Position numbers and translations under genes: made by a program. This document shows, piece after piece, positions 1 through 10,742 of a stretch of 32,397 bases of DNA; the stretch's first letter is position 1, and each line of letters starts with the position of its first letter. The notes under the pieces are model-generated. The model was not told the origin of the DNA. It did no database searches and saw only the letters and a program-made list of their open reading frames with translations. Source of the DNA: an uncultured bacterium (GTDB lineage: Bacteria > Actinomycetota > Actinomycetes > S36-B12 > CAIYMF01). The stretch is taken from positions 1 through 32,397 of the forward strand of contig CAIYMF010000222.1 of assembly GCA_903927265.1 (NCBI GenBank), read 5' to 3'.

Positions 1-254
1 CTCACCAACAAGCTGATAGGCCGCGGGCCCATCCCTGACCGAAAAACTTTCCAGCCCCCCAGATGCCAAGGGAGCTCATATCCGGTATTAGCACCTCTTT
101 CGAAGCGTTATCCCAAAGTCAGGGGCAGGTTGCCCACGTGTTACTCACCCGTTCGCCACTGATCCCCAAGGCAAGCCCTGGTTCACCGTTCGACTTGCAT
201 GTGTTAAGCACGCCGCCAGCGTTCGTCCTGAGCCAGGATCAAACTCTCCGTTAA
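1..254 (-). rRNA. rrs: 16S ribosomal RNA, 5' end (partial)
   Basis: The minus strand carries the universal 16S 5' primer site AGAGTTTGATCCTGGCTCAG (228-247), followed by the conserved stretch containing GGCGGCGTGCTTAACACATG and GAGTAACACGTGGGCAACC. The gene runs off the left edge, so only about the first 250 nt (V1 and part of V2) are present. The mature 5' end is placed near 254 by analogy with E. coli, where it lies 7 nt before AGAGTTTG. The sequence reads as actinobacterial. The gene is co-directional with tyrS, which ends 374 bp upstream. Confidence 0.97.
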
Positions 255-321
255 GGATTGTTTGTTCTGGCAAGACAAGCTAGCTCGAAGCTATCTGTCT
301 GCCTCAAAGAAATCCGTCAAT

Positions 322-339
322 GGATCGGCGAACCGATCC
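322..339 (-). other. UUCG-capped hairpin in the 16S leader
   Basis: On the minus strand GGATCGG and CCGATCC pair perfectly (7 bp) around a TTCG tetraloop. The flanks GACGGA and TTGACGG give partial further pairing. It lies between the conserved leader motif and the mature 16S end, so it is probably a folding or processing element of the pre-rRNA. Confidence 0.6.
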
Positions 340-367
340 GTCTATGACGGGGTTTTTGGCATTGACA

Positions 368-391
368 TTTGGCACACTGTTGAGTTCTCAA
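368..391 (-). promoter_or_regulatory. Conserved actinobacterial 16S leader motif (boxA/processing region)
   Basis: The minus strand reads TTGAGAACTCAACAG followed by TGTGCCAAA. I recall this TTTGAGAACTCAACAGNGTGCCAAA-type motif from upstream of 16S genes in many actinobacteria, where it lies in the antitermination (boxA) and RNase III processing region. It is about 115 nt before the mature 16S end. The role is known from relatives and only inferred here. Confidence 0.65.
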
Positions 392-413
392 GTTACGGGC
401 GCGCATCAAATAA

Positions 414-427
414 GACCCTTTCGGGTC
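414..427 (-). other. GNRA-capped hairpin with a U-rich tail in the rrn leader
   Basis: On the minus strand GACCC and GGGTC pair around a GAAA tetraloop and are followed by TTATTTGATG. The stem is short and the tail only partly U-rich, so it may be a weak terminator or, more likely, a leader structure read through with antitermination. Confidence 0.45.
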
Positions 428-447
428 CGCTTTAAGGCGACCTTCCT

Positions 448-476
448 AACTTACCTGCCTCAGGCTCTCGGGTCAA
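448..476 (-). promoter_or_regulatory. Candidate rrn promoter P2
   Basis: On the minus strand, TTGACC (471-476) is followed after 17 nt by TAAGTT (448-453). The -35 is a near-perfect match and the -10 fits only TANNNT. It would be the proximal member of a tandem rrn promoter pair. Its -35 overlaps the right arm and loop of the 463-487 hairpin. Confidence 0.35.
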
Positions 477-487
477 ACCCGAGGGCC
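463..487 (-). terminator. Strong 11-bp hairpin downstream of tyrS (possible terminator)
   Basis: Positions 463-473 pair with 477-487 (11 bp including one G-U pair) around a 3-nt loop. There is no U-tract after it in the minus direction. It could end tyrS read-through or be a leader structure if the promoter at 582-610 is used. It also contains the -35 hexamer of the second candidate promoter. Confidence 0.4.
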
Positions 488-581
488 TTTCGGCGTGGCG
501 CCCAGAGTGAGTGCTACCTCGGAACTTAACGTTCCAGTGGAGCCACCCGGAACCTCCGGAGAGATCCAGCGCCGAAGATGA

Positions 582-610
582 ACTCTACTCGTCGATCACC
601 CAGAGTCCAA
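582..610 (-). promoter_or_regulatory. Candidate rrn promoter P1
   Basis: On the minus strand, TTGGAC (605-610) is followed after exactly 17 nt by TAGAGT (582-587). Both match the vegetative sigma consensus well. It begins 19 nt past the tyrS stop and points at 16S, about 330 nt before the mature end. The assignment rests on hexamer match and spacing only. Confidence 0.45.
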
Positions 611-628
611 ATCGGGGGTCTGGCGGGC

Positions 629-1921
629 TCATTCAGCAAGCGCTATGCGGATACCCGCAAAGGACCGACGGCCTCGACGCAGCACGAGCCATTGCCCAAA
701 AAGCAACTGCTGCAACGGAATCGGGGCGTCGGCGGACTCGGCAGCGACTCGCTCGTTGTTAATCGAGACTCCACCCTCTGCGACCGTGCGGCGGGCTGCC
801 CCCTTGCTGGCGCACAGACCTGCGCGGACCAGCAGTTCGCTGACGGGCGGGAGGTTGCCGTCAACCACCTCGCTCGGCTCCACGACTCCGACACCCGCCT
901 CGGTCAAGGCCGCAGCCAGAGTGGCCTCAGGCAAATCAGAGAGGTCTCCCCTACCGAACAGTGCTGCAGCAGCTGCTTCGGCCGCACGGGCCTCGTCAGC
1001 GCCGTGCACGAGGGTGGTGAGCTCGTCGGCCAGCGCGCGCTGGGCTGCTCGTTTGGCTGGCTCGTCACGGCTGGCCTGTTCAAGGGCCAGCATTTCTTCA
1101 ATCGTGCTGAATGAAAAGGTGCGCAACAGCGTCGGAACGTCGCGATCGTCGGCATTGAGCCAGAACTGATGGAACGCATAGGGAGACGTGAGCGCCGCGT
1201 CGAGCCAAATCGTGCCGCTTTCGGTCTTTCCGAACTTGGTGCCATCGGCCTTGGTGATCAGAGGCGTGGTGAGCGCATGAACGTGTGCGCCCTCAGCACG
1301 ACGCACAAGGTCGACGCCCGCAGTGATGTTGCCCCACTGGTCGGAACCGCCAGTCTGCAGGGTGCAGCCGTAGCGTCGGTACAACTCGAGATAGTCGAAC
1401 GACTGCAGGAGTGCGTACGAGAACTCGGTGAACGAAATCCCTGGTCCAGCAAGCCGTGCCGCCACCGCCTCACGGTCAAGCATGCGGTTGACGCTGAAGT
1501 GCTTGCCGATATCGCGGAGAAACTCGATAGCGGTCACCGGTGCGGTCCAGTCAAGGTTGTTGACGACGATGGCGGCATTGGGGCCGTCGAATTCGTAGAA
1601 GCGCTCGACCTGCTCTCTGATACGCAGCACCCACTCCGAAACGGTGTCGGCATCGTTGAGGGTGCGCTCGCCAGTCATCTTCGGATCACCGATCAGGCCG
1701 GTGGCTCCACCGACCAGTGCAAGTGGACGATGCCCATGCTGCTGGAAGCGCCGCACGGTCAGAATCTGAGACAGGTTACCCAGGTGCAAACTCGGGGCTG
1801 TGGGGTCGAAGCCGCAGTAGAGCGTGACCGGTGCCGCTGAGAGGTCACGCGCGAGCGCGTCGAGGTCGGTTGACTGGGCAAGCAGGTTGCGTGCCTGTAG
1901 TTCATCCAGAATGGCGCTCAT
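629..1921 (-). CDS. tyrS: Tyrosyl-tRNA synthetase
   Basis: This is a cytoplasmic class I synthetase that charges tRNA-Tyr. The Rossmann catalytic domain starts with [13 protein letters not shown]; the HIGH-type signature is HLGN at residues 46-49, with Asn in the last place, which the family pattern allows. The second signature is KFGKT at 229-233, and the binding-pocket motif GGSDQWGN is present. A C-terminal S4-like RNA-binding domain begins at [15 protein letters not shown]. The length of 430 aa is normal for a bacterial TyrRS. I chose the ATG at 1921 (MSAILDELQ...). An in-frame ATG three codons upstream (1930) sits closer to a GAGGAAAG Shine-Dalgarno and is equally possible. The upstream gap of 53 nt is too short for a T-box. 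The next gene downstream is 16S rRNA. Confidence 0.97.
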   Translation of the reverse strand: MSAILDELQARNLLAQSTDLDALARDLSAAPVTLYCGFDPTAPSLHLGNLSQILTVRRFQQHGHRPLALVGGATGLIGDPKMTGERTLNDADTVSEWVLRIREQVERFYEFDGPNAAIVVNNLDWTAPVTAIEFLRDIGKHFSVNRMLDREAVAARLAGPGISFTEFSYALLQSFDYLELYRRYGCTLQTGGSDQWGNITAGVDLVRRAEGAHVHALTTPLITKADGTKFGKTESGTIWLDAALTSPYAFHQFWLNADDRDVPTLLRTFSFSTIEEMLALEQASRDEPAKRAAQRALADELTTLVHGADEARAAEAAAAALFGRGDLSDLPEATLAAALTEAGVGVVEPSEVVDGNLPPVSELLVRAGLCASKGAARRTVAEGGVSINNERVAAESADAPIPLQQLLFGQWLVLRRGRRSFAGIRIALAE

Positions 1922-1974
1922 GACCGCCATCTTTCCTCACTCAGCCCAGTTGCGGCCACGGGGACGCGCAGAGA

Positions 1975-3042
1975 TCAGACGTATCGCGCAGGAACGTGCC
2001 ATCGAGAGGTCATGTGTTCATGTACTTGCTGTGGGGAAAGAGACCCGTGGCCGTTGAATTCGAGTCTGCCGGCCCCCGGGTAGTTGGTGAGTTCTGCGAG
2101 CAGAGGTCCGCGATCGCTGAGCAACCAATCCACCCTCAGACTGTCGGTTTCGGCCGACAATCGGCGTGAGGCGTCAATGACCGCATCCCAGACGTCGTCA
2201 TCAAGTCCGGCGGCATTGCGCGCTTGCTCTGACTCGTCATCCATGAAGCGACGTAAGCCGACTTCGTCGAAGGTGTCGGCACGACCGACGACAAGGTACT
2301 GCGCCACCTCGCCATCGAAGCAGTGCATCCAGAGTTCATTGGGCAGACCCGGGCCACTCCCCCGAATCAACTCCTCCACCAAGATCTGCGGACGAATACC
2401 GGTGTAGGCCCACTCCGGCGATTGCGTGTCGCAGTATCCGTATCTGAGTCCGAGCCAGTACTCGAGCAGCGCGCCAATCTGCTCGGGCGTCACACTGTCG
2501 GGGTGCACCACGAAGCGCGTCCAGCCGGGCTTGGATTTGGGATCGGGTAGATCGGTGCGTGGGTCGGCGTGCTGAGCGACGATGACCGCACCACTCGAAC
2601 CGTGATTCACCTTGAAGACCGCTTCTTTCGGTAATGTCTCCCACGGAATCTGCGAAGCACGGTCGGCGACGGCGTAAGCCTGCTTAATCCACCGTTCCCC
2701 CACACGTTCCCTCACATAATCGCGAACGGTCACTTTGTCGGCCATGGTGGTCAGAATCGGCCGTCGATCGCGCGACAGTTTGTACATCATTTTTTGGCGG
2801 TACGTCACAGGATTGCGCGACAACAGACGCCGCGAAAGATCCGACGCGAATCGCGGGCGATCACCATCGGCTACCAACCACAGGTAGTACGCAGCGCGCC
2901 TCACCGGTGCCGGCCACTGCCCGGCGCTGCGGCGCAATCCCCACAGCCAACGTGGTGCGAGTCGGCCGGCGAGAGTTGTCGTCATGGGCTGCGTTGGTGC
3001 CTCTGAGTGTGAGGTGTCACTCGGGCCCCTGCCGGACTGCAT
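1975..3042 (-). CDS. TupA-like ATP-grasp protein
   Basis: The protein matches the pattern I know from TupA-like ATP-grasp proteins (teichuronopeptide/cell-surface polymer type). Conserved elements, numbered from the first ATG, are NPVTYRQKMMYKLSRDRR near 77-94, a DKVTVRDYVRERVGE block (102-116), FKVNHGSSG (143-151), RPQILVEELI (217-226) and the C-terminal RVDWLL...LLAELTNYPGAG block (303-325), which resembles the family's RVDxY...FGELTxxPGxG. Such enzymes join an amino group to a carboxylate using ATP, often in surface-glycan clusters; the substrate here is unknown. There is no signal peptide or membrane segment. The start is uncertain: ATG at 3042 (355 aa) or ATG at 2985 (336 aa), where family similarity begins. 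Neither has a clear Shine-Dalgarno. Its position between argH and tyrS has no obvious functional link. Confidence 0.75.
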   Translation of the reverse strand: MQSGRGPSDTSHSEAPTQPMTTTLAGRLAPRWLWGLRRSAGQWPAPVRRAAYYLWLVADGDRPRFASDLSRRLLSRNPVTYRQKMMYKLSRDRRPILTTMADKVTVRDYVRERVGERWIKQAYAVADRASQIPWETLPKEAVFKVNHGSSGAVIVAQHADPRTDLPDPKSKPGWTRFVVHPDSVTPEQIGALLEYWLGLRYGYCDTQSPEWAYTGIRPQILVEELIRGSGPGLPNELWMHCFDGEVAQYLVVGRADTFDEVGLRRFMDDESEQARNAAGLDDDVWDAVIDASRRLSAETDSLRVDWLLSDRGPLLAELTNYPGAGRLEFNGHGSLSPQQVHEHMTSRWHVPARYV

Positions 3043-3226
3043 GGGCGTGATTCTGACAGAGAATCACCGGAGGCGGGGAGCGCACTTCCTACCCCGCACA
3101 CTTCGGCAGCGACTGGACCGCCGACACCCGCCGCAACACGACAGTCGACTAACGGCCGTGGCGTGTACCCCCGCTTCTCTGGTCAGAAGGTGCCCGTCAC
3201 GGGATTCGAATGACCAAAGATGACCA
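3043..3226 (-). promoter_or_regulatory. argH/TupA-like intergenic region with a perfect hairpin at 3046-3066
   Basis: This 184-bp spacer probably holds the end of the arg transcript and the promoter of the ATP-grasp gene. GTGATTCT and AGAATCAC form a perfect 8-bp inverted repeat with a 5-nt spacer (3046-3066), ending 3 bp before the upstream ATG. A second weaker repeat, CGGGG...CCCCG, lies near 3075-3097. There is no U-tract, so an operator or attenuator is as likely as a terminator. I could not pick a convincing -35/-10 pair. Confidence 0.4.
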
Positions 3227-5891
<2,665 letters not shown>

Positions 5892-5952
5892 TTTAGTTCT
5901 CCCTGTGTCGGTGCGGTGATGGTTAAGGTTGCGGGACGTGCGGTTGAGTCGT

Positions 5953-6450
5953 TCATCGGGTGGCACGTCGCCTGCGCGCAAGTCTAAGAAGCGCCGCGGC
6001 CGTGACCGCACCACCAGCAGGATGACGAGTTACCAGCATGACGGTGTCATCGCCAGCAATCGTACCGAGGACGTCGTCAAGTCGCGCGTGGTCGATGGCC
6101 GAGGCGAGGTACTGCGCGGCACCAGGCGGCGTACGAAGTACCACAATGTTGGCCGAGTAGTCGGCACTGGCCAGAAGTTCACCCAAGGCGCGAGCCAGCC
6201 TGGCAGCGCTGTCAGTCTCGGCATCAGGAACAGTGCCGCCTTCCGCGGGAACGCTGTACACCGACCCCTGTGCCGACTCGACCTTGACTGCGCCAATCTC
6301 GTCAAGATCGCGCGAGAGCGTGGCTTGGGTCACGCCAAGGCCCTCAACCTCAAGCTTGCAACGCAGTTCATCTTGGGTGTGCACCGCACTGCCTTCGAGA
6401 ATTTCGATAATGCGACGGTGTCGCGCAGTCTTGGTACGAGCAACACTCAT
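5953..6450 (-). CDS. argR: Arginine repressor
   Basis: ArgR is the hexameric, arginine-responsive DNA-binding repressor of arginine synthesis. The N-terminal winged helix is seen as [13 protein letters not shown]...THTQDEL-like sequence ([11 protein letters not shown]), followed by the recognition-helix block [18 protein letters not shown]. The C-terminal oligomerisation/arginine-binding domain holds the typical [12 protein letters not shown] segment. The start is ATG 6450 (165 aa), in a 4-nt ATGA overlap with the argD stop. The longer frame from 6489 only repeats argD sequence in another frame. In many actinobacteria argF lies between argD and argR; here it does not. The probable target is the palindrome upstream of argC, giving autoregulation of the operon. 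Confidence 0.96.
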   Translation of the reverse strand: MSVARTKTARHRRIIEILEGSAVHTQDELRCKLEVEGLGVTQATLSRDLDEIGAVKVESAQGSVYSVPAEGGTVPDAETDSAARLARALGELLASADYSANIVVLRTPPGAAQYLASAIDHARLDDVLGTIAGDDTVMLVTRHPAGGAVTAAALLRLARRRRATR

Positions 6451-7640
6451 GACGTCGCTCCCCACACAGAGTTGAGGATCACGTGCCAACGGTCGAGCAA
6501 CATGGCAACATCGTCGTCGGTGATGACCAGCGGCGGAACAATGCGAATCACGTCAGTTCCAATGGCGTTCACCAGAACTCCATGCTGACGAGCGGATGCT
6601 TCCACTTCACGAGCCAACGGTTGGCGCAACACAATCCCGAGCATGAGCCCGCGCCCACGAACATGAGCAACCAGCGAATGCTCCGCAAGTTTCACACGGA
6701 GGTACTCCCCCAGCGCCGCTGCCCGAGCAACGAGACCTTGCTGGTCAATCGTGTCGAGCACCGCAAGCGCCGCCGCACACGCGACCGGATTTCCGCCGAA
6801 AGTCGAACCGTGAGTACCTGGCGTTAGCAATGCGGCGGCGGATCCAAAAGCCACCATCGCTCCGATGGGGAGTCCGCCACCTAACCCCTTGGCCAGAGTG
6901 ACCACATCGGGCGCCACGCCGGCCTGCTGAAACGCGAACCAACTGCCGGTGCGGCCGACACCCGTTTGCACCTCATCAAGAATGAACAGTGCCCCGCTGG
7001 CGTGGGCAATCGCTTCGGCTTCTGCGAGGTAACCGTCGGGAGCAGGCAGCACACCCCCTTCGCCCTGCACGGGCTCAAGAATGATGGCCGCAGTATCGGT
7101 CGTGACCGCCTCGACAAGTGCGGGTATATCGCCGTACTCAACGAACGTGACATCACCAGGAAGGGGGCGGAAAGGATCCTGTTTCGCCGGCTGACCCGTG
7201 AGCGCCAGCGCCCCCATGGTGCGTCCGTGAAATGAATTAGTCACCGCAACGACCTGCGTTCGGCCCACGAGTCGACTCAACTTGAAGGCTGCCTCATTTG
7301 CCTCAGCGCCCGAATTGCAGAAGAACACCCGTCCTCCGCGCGCACCTTCAGGGTCAAGAAGTGCAAGCAAACGCTCTGCCAACAGCACTCCCGGCCCATG
7401 AATCGCCAGATTGCTGGTGTGTCCGAGAGTTGCAACTTGGCGAGACACCGCGTCAACGACAGCCGGGTGAGCGTGACCCAACGAGTTCACGGCGATGCCA
7501 GCAACGAGGTCGAGATACTCGATGCCCTCGACATCCCACACCCTGGCACCCTCGCCTCGCACCAGAGTGAGCGTGGGAGTGCCGTAGTTGTTGGCCATCG
7601 ACTCCGACCAACGCTTCTGCCACATCTCGCTGTCGGTCAC
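6447..7640 (-). CDS. argD: Acetylornithine aminotransferase
   Basis: ArgD is a PLP-dependent class III aminotransferase that converts N-acetylglutamate semialdehyde to N-acetylornithine. Motifs are [10 protein letters not shown] (phosphate-binding), SFHGRT, the [13 protein letters not shown] block with the PLP-contacting Asp, and [13 protein letters not shown], with the Schiff-base lysine at about residue 251. The length of 397 aa is typical. The start is GTG 7640, in a 4-nt GTGA overlap with the argB stop. The 3' end overlaps the argR start (ATGA). Whether it also serves lysine synthesis (DapC activity) cannot be told from the sequence. Confidence 0.96.
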   Translation of the reverse strand: MTDSEMWQKRWSESMANNYGTPTLTLVRGEGARVWDVEGIEYLDLVAGIAVNSLGHAHPAVVDAVSRQVATLGHTSNLAIHGPGVLLAERLLALLDPEGARGGRVFFCNSGAEANEAAFKLSRLVGRTQVVAVTNSFHGRTMGALALTGQPAKQDPFRPLPGDVTFVEYGDIPALVEAVTTDTAAIILEPVQGEGGVLPAPDGYLAEAEAIAHASGALFILDEVQTGVGRTGSWFAFQQAGVAPDVVTLAKGLGGGLPIGAMVAFGSAAALLTPGTHGSTFGGNPVACAAALAVLDTIDQQGLVARAAALGEYLRVKLAEHSLVAHVRGRGLMLGIVLRQPLAREVEASARQHGVLVNAIGTDVIRIVPPLVITDDDVAMLLDRWHVILNSVWGATS

Positions 7641-8530
7641 TGCCCACCGTCCGGAAGCACCATCGTTCCGACACCGCGGTCGGTGAAGACCTCAAGCAGC
7701 ACCGAATGTGGCACCCGCCCGTCGATGACGTGAGCGCGTTCCACTCCGCCCTCGACGGCACGCAGGCAGGCTTCCATCTTGGGCACCATGCCACTTTCGA
7801 GGCTCGGTAGAAGTGCGCGCAGTTCAGTCGCCTCAATGGTGGCAATGACTTCTTCGCTGGTCGGCCAGTCGCGGTAGAGCCCCGCAACGTCGGTGAGCAT
7901 GACCATCTTGCGTGCACCGACAGCAACGGCCAGCGCACCTGCCGCCGTGTCAGCATTGATGTTGTAGACCTGCCCGTCGATTCCCACACCGATACTTGAC
8001 ACCACTGGAATGAGGTCGCGGTCGAGCATGTGCAACACCAGGTCGGGTCTCACCTGAGTGACGTCGCCCACGAGCCCCAAGTCAACTTCGACACCGTCAA
8101 TCACCGTGCCGCGGCGTTCGGCTGTAAAGAGCTGCGCATCTTCACCGGAGATTCCGACGGCCCATGGTCCGTGAGCGTTCAACAGTCCCACGATTTCGCG
8201 CTGCACCTGACCGGTGAGGACCATGCGCACGATGTCCATCGCTTCAGGCGTCGTCACGCGTAACCCACCCCGAAATTCACTCGCAACACCGAGCCGATCG
8301 AGCATGGAGGAAATCTGCGGGCCGCCACCGTGAACGACCACAGGACGTAACCCGACGTGACGCAGGAACACCACATCGGCAGCGAAGTCCGCTGACAACG
8401 AGGGATCGACCATGGCGTTTCCGCCGTACTTGAGCACGACGGTGGATCCGCGGAAGCGTTCGAGCCACGGAAGCGCTTCGGCCAAAACCTCTGCCTTAGC
8501 CGCAGCACCTTCAGGCGAGTTGTCGCTCAT
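7637..8530 (-). CDS. argB: Acetylglutamate kinase
   Basis: ArgB phosphorylates N-acetylglutamate. It is the usual arginine-feedback point in organisms that use the cyclic ArgJ route. The amino-acid-kinase fold is marked by [11 protein letters not shown] near the N-terminus (ATP-binding Lys and Gly), [11 protein letters not shown] and the C-terminal [12 protein letters not shown] block (residue region 190-205). The length of 297 aa and the N-terminal extension before VLKYGG (about 30 residues, including LPWLERFRG) fit arginine-sensitive hexameric forms, which is an inference. The start is ATG 8530, in ATGA overlap with argJ, and the end overlaps argD by GTGA. Confidence 0.96.
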   Translation of the reverse strand: MSDNSPEGAAAKAEVLAEALPWLERFRGSTVVLKYGGNAMVDPSLSADFAADVVFLRHVGLRPVVVHGGGPQISSMLDRLGVASEFRGGLRVTTPEAMDIVRMVLTGQVQREIVGLLNAHGPWAVGISGEDAQLFTAERRGTVIDGVEVDLGLVGDVTQVRPDLVLHMLDRDLIPVVSSIGVGIDGQVYNINADTAAGALAVAVGARKMVMLTDVAGLYRDWPTSEEVIATIEATELRALLPSLESGMVPKMEACLRAVEGGVERAHVIDGRVPHSVLLEVFTDRGVGTMVLPDGGQ

Positions 8531-9678
8531 GTTGAGTACGCCGAATTCTCATGGACGTACGCGGCTGTGAGGTCGTTAGTGAGCAGCGACGCTTCGTAGT
8601 CGCCTGCGCCCAGATCGATGACAACTTCAACGGCGCGGCCACTCATATCGACCAAGTCGCGCGAGTCTCCTACCGATCCGTTGCGACACACCCACACTCC
8701 GTTGATCGCGACGTCGATTTCGTCAGGTTCGTAGGCGGCCACAGTCGTTCCAAGCGCTGCCAATACCCGCCCCCAGTTGGGGTCTTCTCCGGTGATCGCA
8801 CACTTAAAGAGGTTGCTGCGCGACACGGCACGCGCCACAGTCACGGCGTCGTCGATCGATGCGGCCGAGGTCACACTGATGGTGATGTCCTTACTCGACC
8901 CTTCGGCGTCGGACATCAGTTGATGTGCCAAGTCACGACATACGTCGAGGACTAGTCTCGCAAGCACTGGCAAGGGAGGCGTGATTCCCGAGGCGCCACT
9001 CGCCATCAGAATCACTGTGTCGTTGGTCGACATGCAGCCGTCGGAGTCAAGTAGATCGAAACTGGCGTGCGTCGCCGATCGGAGCGCCTCGTCGAGGTCA
9101 CTCGACGTTGCCTCAGCGTCAGTGGTGAGAACAACCAGCATCGTGGCAAGACCAGGTGCCAGCATCCCAGCGCCCTTCGCCATTCCGCCCACGGTGATGC
9201 CGTGCGCAGACAACACTGCGGTCTTCGGAACGCTGTCGGTAGTCATGATGGCGCGCGCTGCATCATCTCCACCGGTTGCAGAAAGAGCCGCGTGCGCGAC
9301 GTCGATTCCACCGAGGAGACGTGCCATCGGCAGACGCTCGCCAATCAACCCCGTGCTGCACACCAACACCTCGATGGGTCCAACACCAACGATCTTCGCC
9401 ACATGCTCAGCCGTGTGATGCGTGTCCGCGAATCCCTCTGGGCCAGTGCAGGCGTTCGCTCCACCCGAGTTCAGTACCACAGCGCGCGCCTGCCCGGTGG
9501 CGATGCATTGCTGCGACCACATGACCGGCGCTGCCTTGATGCGATTAGACGTGAAGACGGCCGCGGCAGTCGCGCTCGGTCCCTCATTCACCACGAGTGC
9601 CACATCGGGTGCCCCAGACGACTTCAGCCCGGCAGCGACTCCTGACGCCCGGAATCCGGCTGCTGCGGTGACGCTCAT
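8527..9678 (-). CDS. argJ: Glutamate N-acetyltransferase / ornithine acetyltransferase
   Basis: ArgJ recycles the acetyl group from N-acetylornithine to glutamate. Some family members can also use acetyl-CoA, but the sequence alone does not decide this. The precursor self-cleaves before a nucleophilic threonine. The cleavage region is seen as [13 protein letters not shown], placing the new N-terminus at Thr179. Other family blocks are [23 protein letters not shown] and [10 protein letters not shown]. The length of 383 aa is usual. The start is ATG 9678, overlapping the argC stop (ATGA), and the stop overlaps the argB start. Its presence explains why no argE is needed, while argF is missing from the cluster. 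Confidence 0.96.
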   Translation of the reverse strand: MSVTAAAGFRASGVAAGLKSSGAPDVALVVNEGPSATAAAVFTSNRIKAAPVMWSQQCIATGQARAVVLNSGGANACTGPEGFADTHHTAEHVAKIVGVGPIEVLVCSTGLIGERLPMARLLGGIDVAHAALSATGGDDAARAIMTTDSVPKTAVLSAHGITVGGMAKGAGMLAPGLATMLVVLTTDAEATSSDLDEALRSATHASFDLLDSDGCMSTNDTVILMASGASGITPPLPVLARLVLDVCRDLAHQLMSDAEGSSKDITISVTSAASIDDAVTVARAVSRSNLFKCAITGEDPNWGRVLAALGTTVAAYEPDEIDVAINGVWVCRNGSVGDSRDLVDMSGRAVEVVIDLGAGDYEASLLTNDLTAAYVHENSAYST

Positions 9679-10706
9679 GGCGCGACTCCCCCGATTGGCA
9701 GACCAGTCGACTCTGGCAAACCGAGCACGAGATTCGCGTTCTGCACCGCCTGCCCCGCTGCACCCTTGACCAAATTGTCGAGTGCGACCACGACGATCAC
9801 TCGGCCGGCATGAGAGTCGAGGGCGACCTGCACGTGAGCACTATTAGATCCGAGAGTGTCAGCGGTGCGTGGCCACATTCCTTCAGGCAAGAGTTGAACG
9901 AACGCCTCGCCGGCGTAGGCCGCATGCATCGCCGCGCGCACGTCGTCAGCAGAAACGCCGCCCTGCACGCGAGCAGTGCAGGTGGCCAGGATTCCACGAG
10001 GCATCGGCGCCAGCATCGGCGTGAAACTCAGTGAGACTGTTTCGCCGCAGACCGACGCCAGGGACTGTTCCATCTCCGGCGTGTGCTGGTGCACTCCCCC
10101 GGTCTTGTATGTCGTCATGCTGTTCATGACTTCACTCCCCAACAGCGACTCACTGGCCTTGCGGCCGGCCCCCGATGTGCCACTTGCGGCCACTACCACG
10201 ATGTCACCGGGCTCGGCCAGGCCGGCGTTGAGAAGCGGTGCCAGTCCAAGTGCCACCGAGGTGGCGTAGCAGCCGGGGTTGGCGATGCGGTGGCTCGCAG
10301 TGATCGCGGCGCGACGATCAGGCAACTCAGGAAGTCCGTATTCCCAGGTACCGGCGTGACTGCCGCCGTAGTACTGAGTCCATGCGGCACCGCTGGTAAG
10401 TCGGAAATCGGCGCCCAGGTCGACCACCGGAAGGGCGGCCGGAAGGTGAGCCACGATGCTGGCACTTTCGCCGTGCGGAAGTGCAGTGAAGACGAGGTCC
10501 GCCTCACCGAGTGACTCGGCCGTTGTCGATGCGAATACGCCATCAACAACACCGATCAATTGAGGATGCACTGACGTGATCGAGACGCCTGCATTGGAAG
10601 CCGCTGTCACCGTTCCGAGCGTGAGTTCGGGGTGAGTTGCGATGAGCCGCAGCAATTCACCACCGGCGTAGCCTGAGGCGCCGGCAACTGCCACCGTGAA
10701 TCCCAT
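9675..10706 (-). CDS. argC: N-acetyl-gamma-glutamyl-phosphate reductase
   Basis: ArgC is the NADPH-dependent reductase of acetylglutamyl phosphate. The N-terminal Rossmann motif VAVAGASGYAGGELLR is present, and the catalytic cysteine lies in IANPGCYATS (Cys146). The segment VVDLGADFRL and the C-terminal GAAGQAVQNAN motif complete the family picture. The length of 343 aa is normal. The start is ATG 10706 with no Shine-Dalgarno; a TATACT -10 box ends 6 nt before it, so the mRNA may be leaderless. It is the first gene of the arg operon and begins 27 bp after pheT, under a palindromic operator candidate. Confidence 0.97.
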   Translation of the reverse strand: MGFTVAVAGASGYAGGELLRLIATHPELTLGTVTAASNAGVSITSVHPQLIGVVDGVFASTTAESLGEADLVFTALPHGESASIVAHLPAALPVVDLGADFRLTSGAAWTQYYGGSHAGTWEYGLPELPDRRAAITASHRIANPGCYATSVALGLAPLLNAGLAEPGDIVVVAASGTSGAGRKASESLLGSEVMNSMTTYKTGGVHQHTPEMEQSLASVCGETVSLSFTPMLAPMPRGILATCTARVQGGVSADDVRAAMHAAYAGEAFVQLLPEGMWPRTADTLGSNSAHVQVALDSHAGRVIVVVALDNLVKGAAGQAVQNANLVLGLPESTGLPIGGVAP

Positions 10707-10740
10707 GAGATAAGTATACGCATATACGCATATTTATCTC
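10707..10740. promoter_or_regulatory. 34-bp palindrome: probable ArgR operator (ARG box) of argC
   Basis: The two 17-nt arms (10707-10723 and 10724-10740) match as inverted repeats at 14 of 17 positions. The outer seven (GAGATAA/TTATCTC) are perfect. The core includes a tandem octamer TATACGCA at 10715-10730. It covers the whole pheT-argC gap plus the pheT stop codon, and it contains the argC -10 box. ARG boxes are AT-rich palindromes of about 18 bp, often in pairs, bound by ArgR, which is encoded in this operon. The assignment is inferred from symmetry, position and the nearby argR; the half-site does not match the E. coli consensus closely. Confidence 0.6.
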
Positions 10741-10742
10741 AG
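10713..10742 (-). promoter_or_regulatory. argC promoter
   Basis: On the minus strand TATACT (10713-10718) is a 5/6 match to the -10 consensus. CTGAGA (10737-10742), 18 nt upstream in the end of pheT, matches the -35 at four of six places. The -10 ends 6 nt before the argC ATG, which predicts a leaderless or nearly leaderless transcript. It is fully overlapped by the palindrome, as expected for direct repression. Confidence 0.5.

Larger units (their letters stand above)
255..628 (-). other. rRNA operon promoter and 16S leader region
   Basis: This is a 374-bp gene-free stretch between tyrS and 16S. It holds two candidate promoters, several strong hairpins and a conserved actinobacterial pre-16S motif, all listed separately. 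Just before the mature 16S end there is also an AGCTAGC/AGCTATC-type imperfect repeat (279-298), which could join the long processing stem with sequence downstream of 16S. That partner lies outside the window. The short plus-strand ORFs here show no protein-like features and are not called. Confidence 0.75.

Noticed and set aside
629-655. Non-canonical last residue of the TyrRS HIGH motif (HLGN) as a defect
   Set aside because: The class I signature pattern allows Asn at this place and all other motifs are intact.
1169-1840. Long plus-strand open frame opposite tyrS (223 aa)
   Set aside because: It is an antisense shadow of tyrS with no family motif; GC-rich third positions make such frames common. 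The same holds for those at 4201-4773, 20426-21004 and 24196-24888.
3192-3221. tRNA-like T-loop (ATTCGAATC on the minus strand) after argH
   Set aside because: The flanking bases do not form a T-stem on either strand, and no acceptor stem, D-arm or anticodon arm could be built.
2984-3223. 79-aa plus-strand ORF in the argH/ATP-grasp gap
   Set aside because: It has no Shine-Dalgarno and no recognisable features, and it overlaps the ATP-grasp start region.
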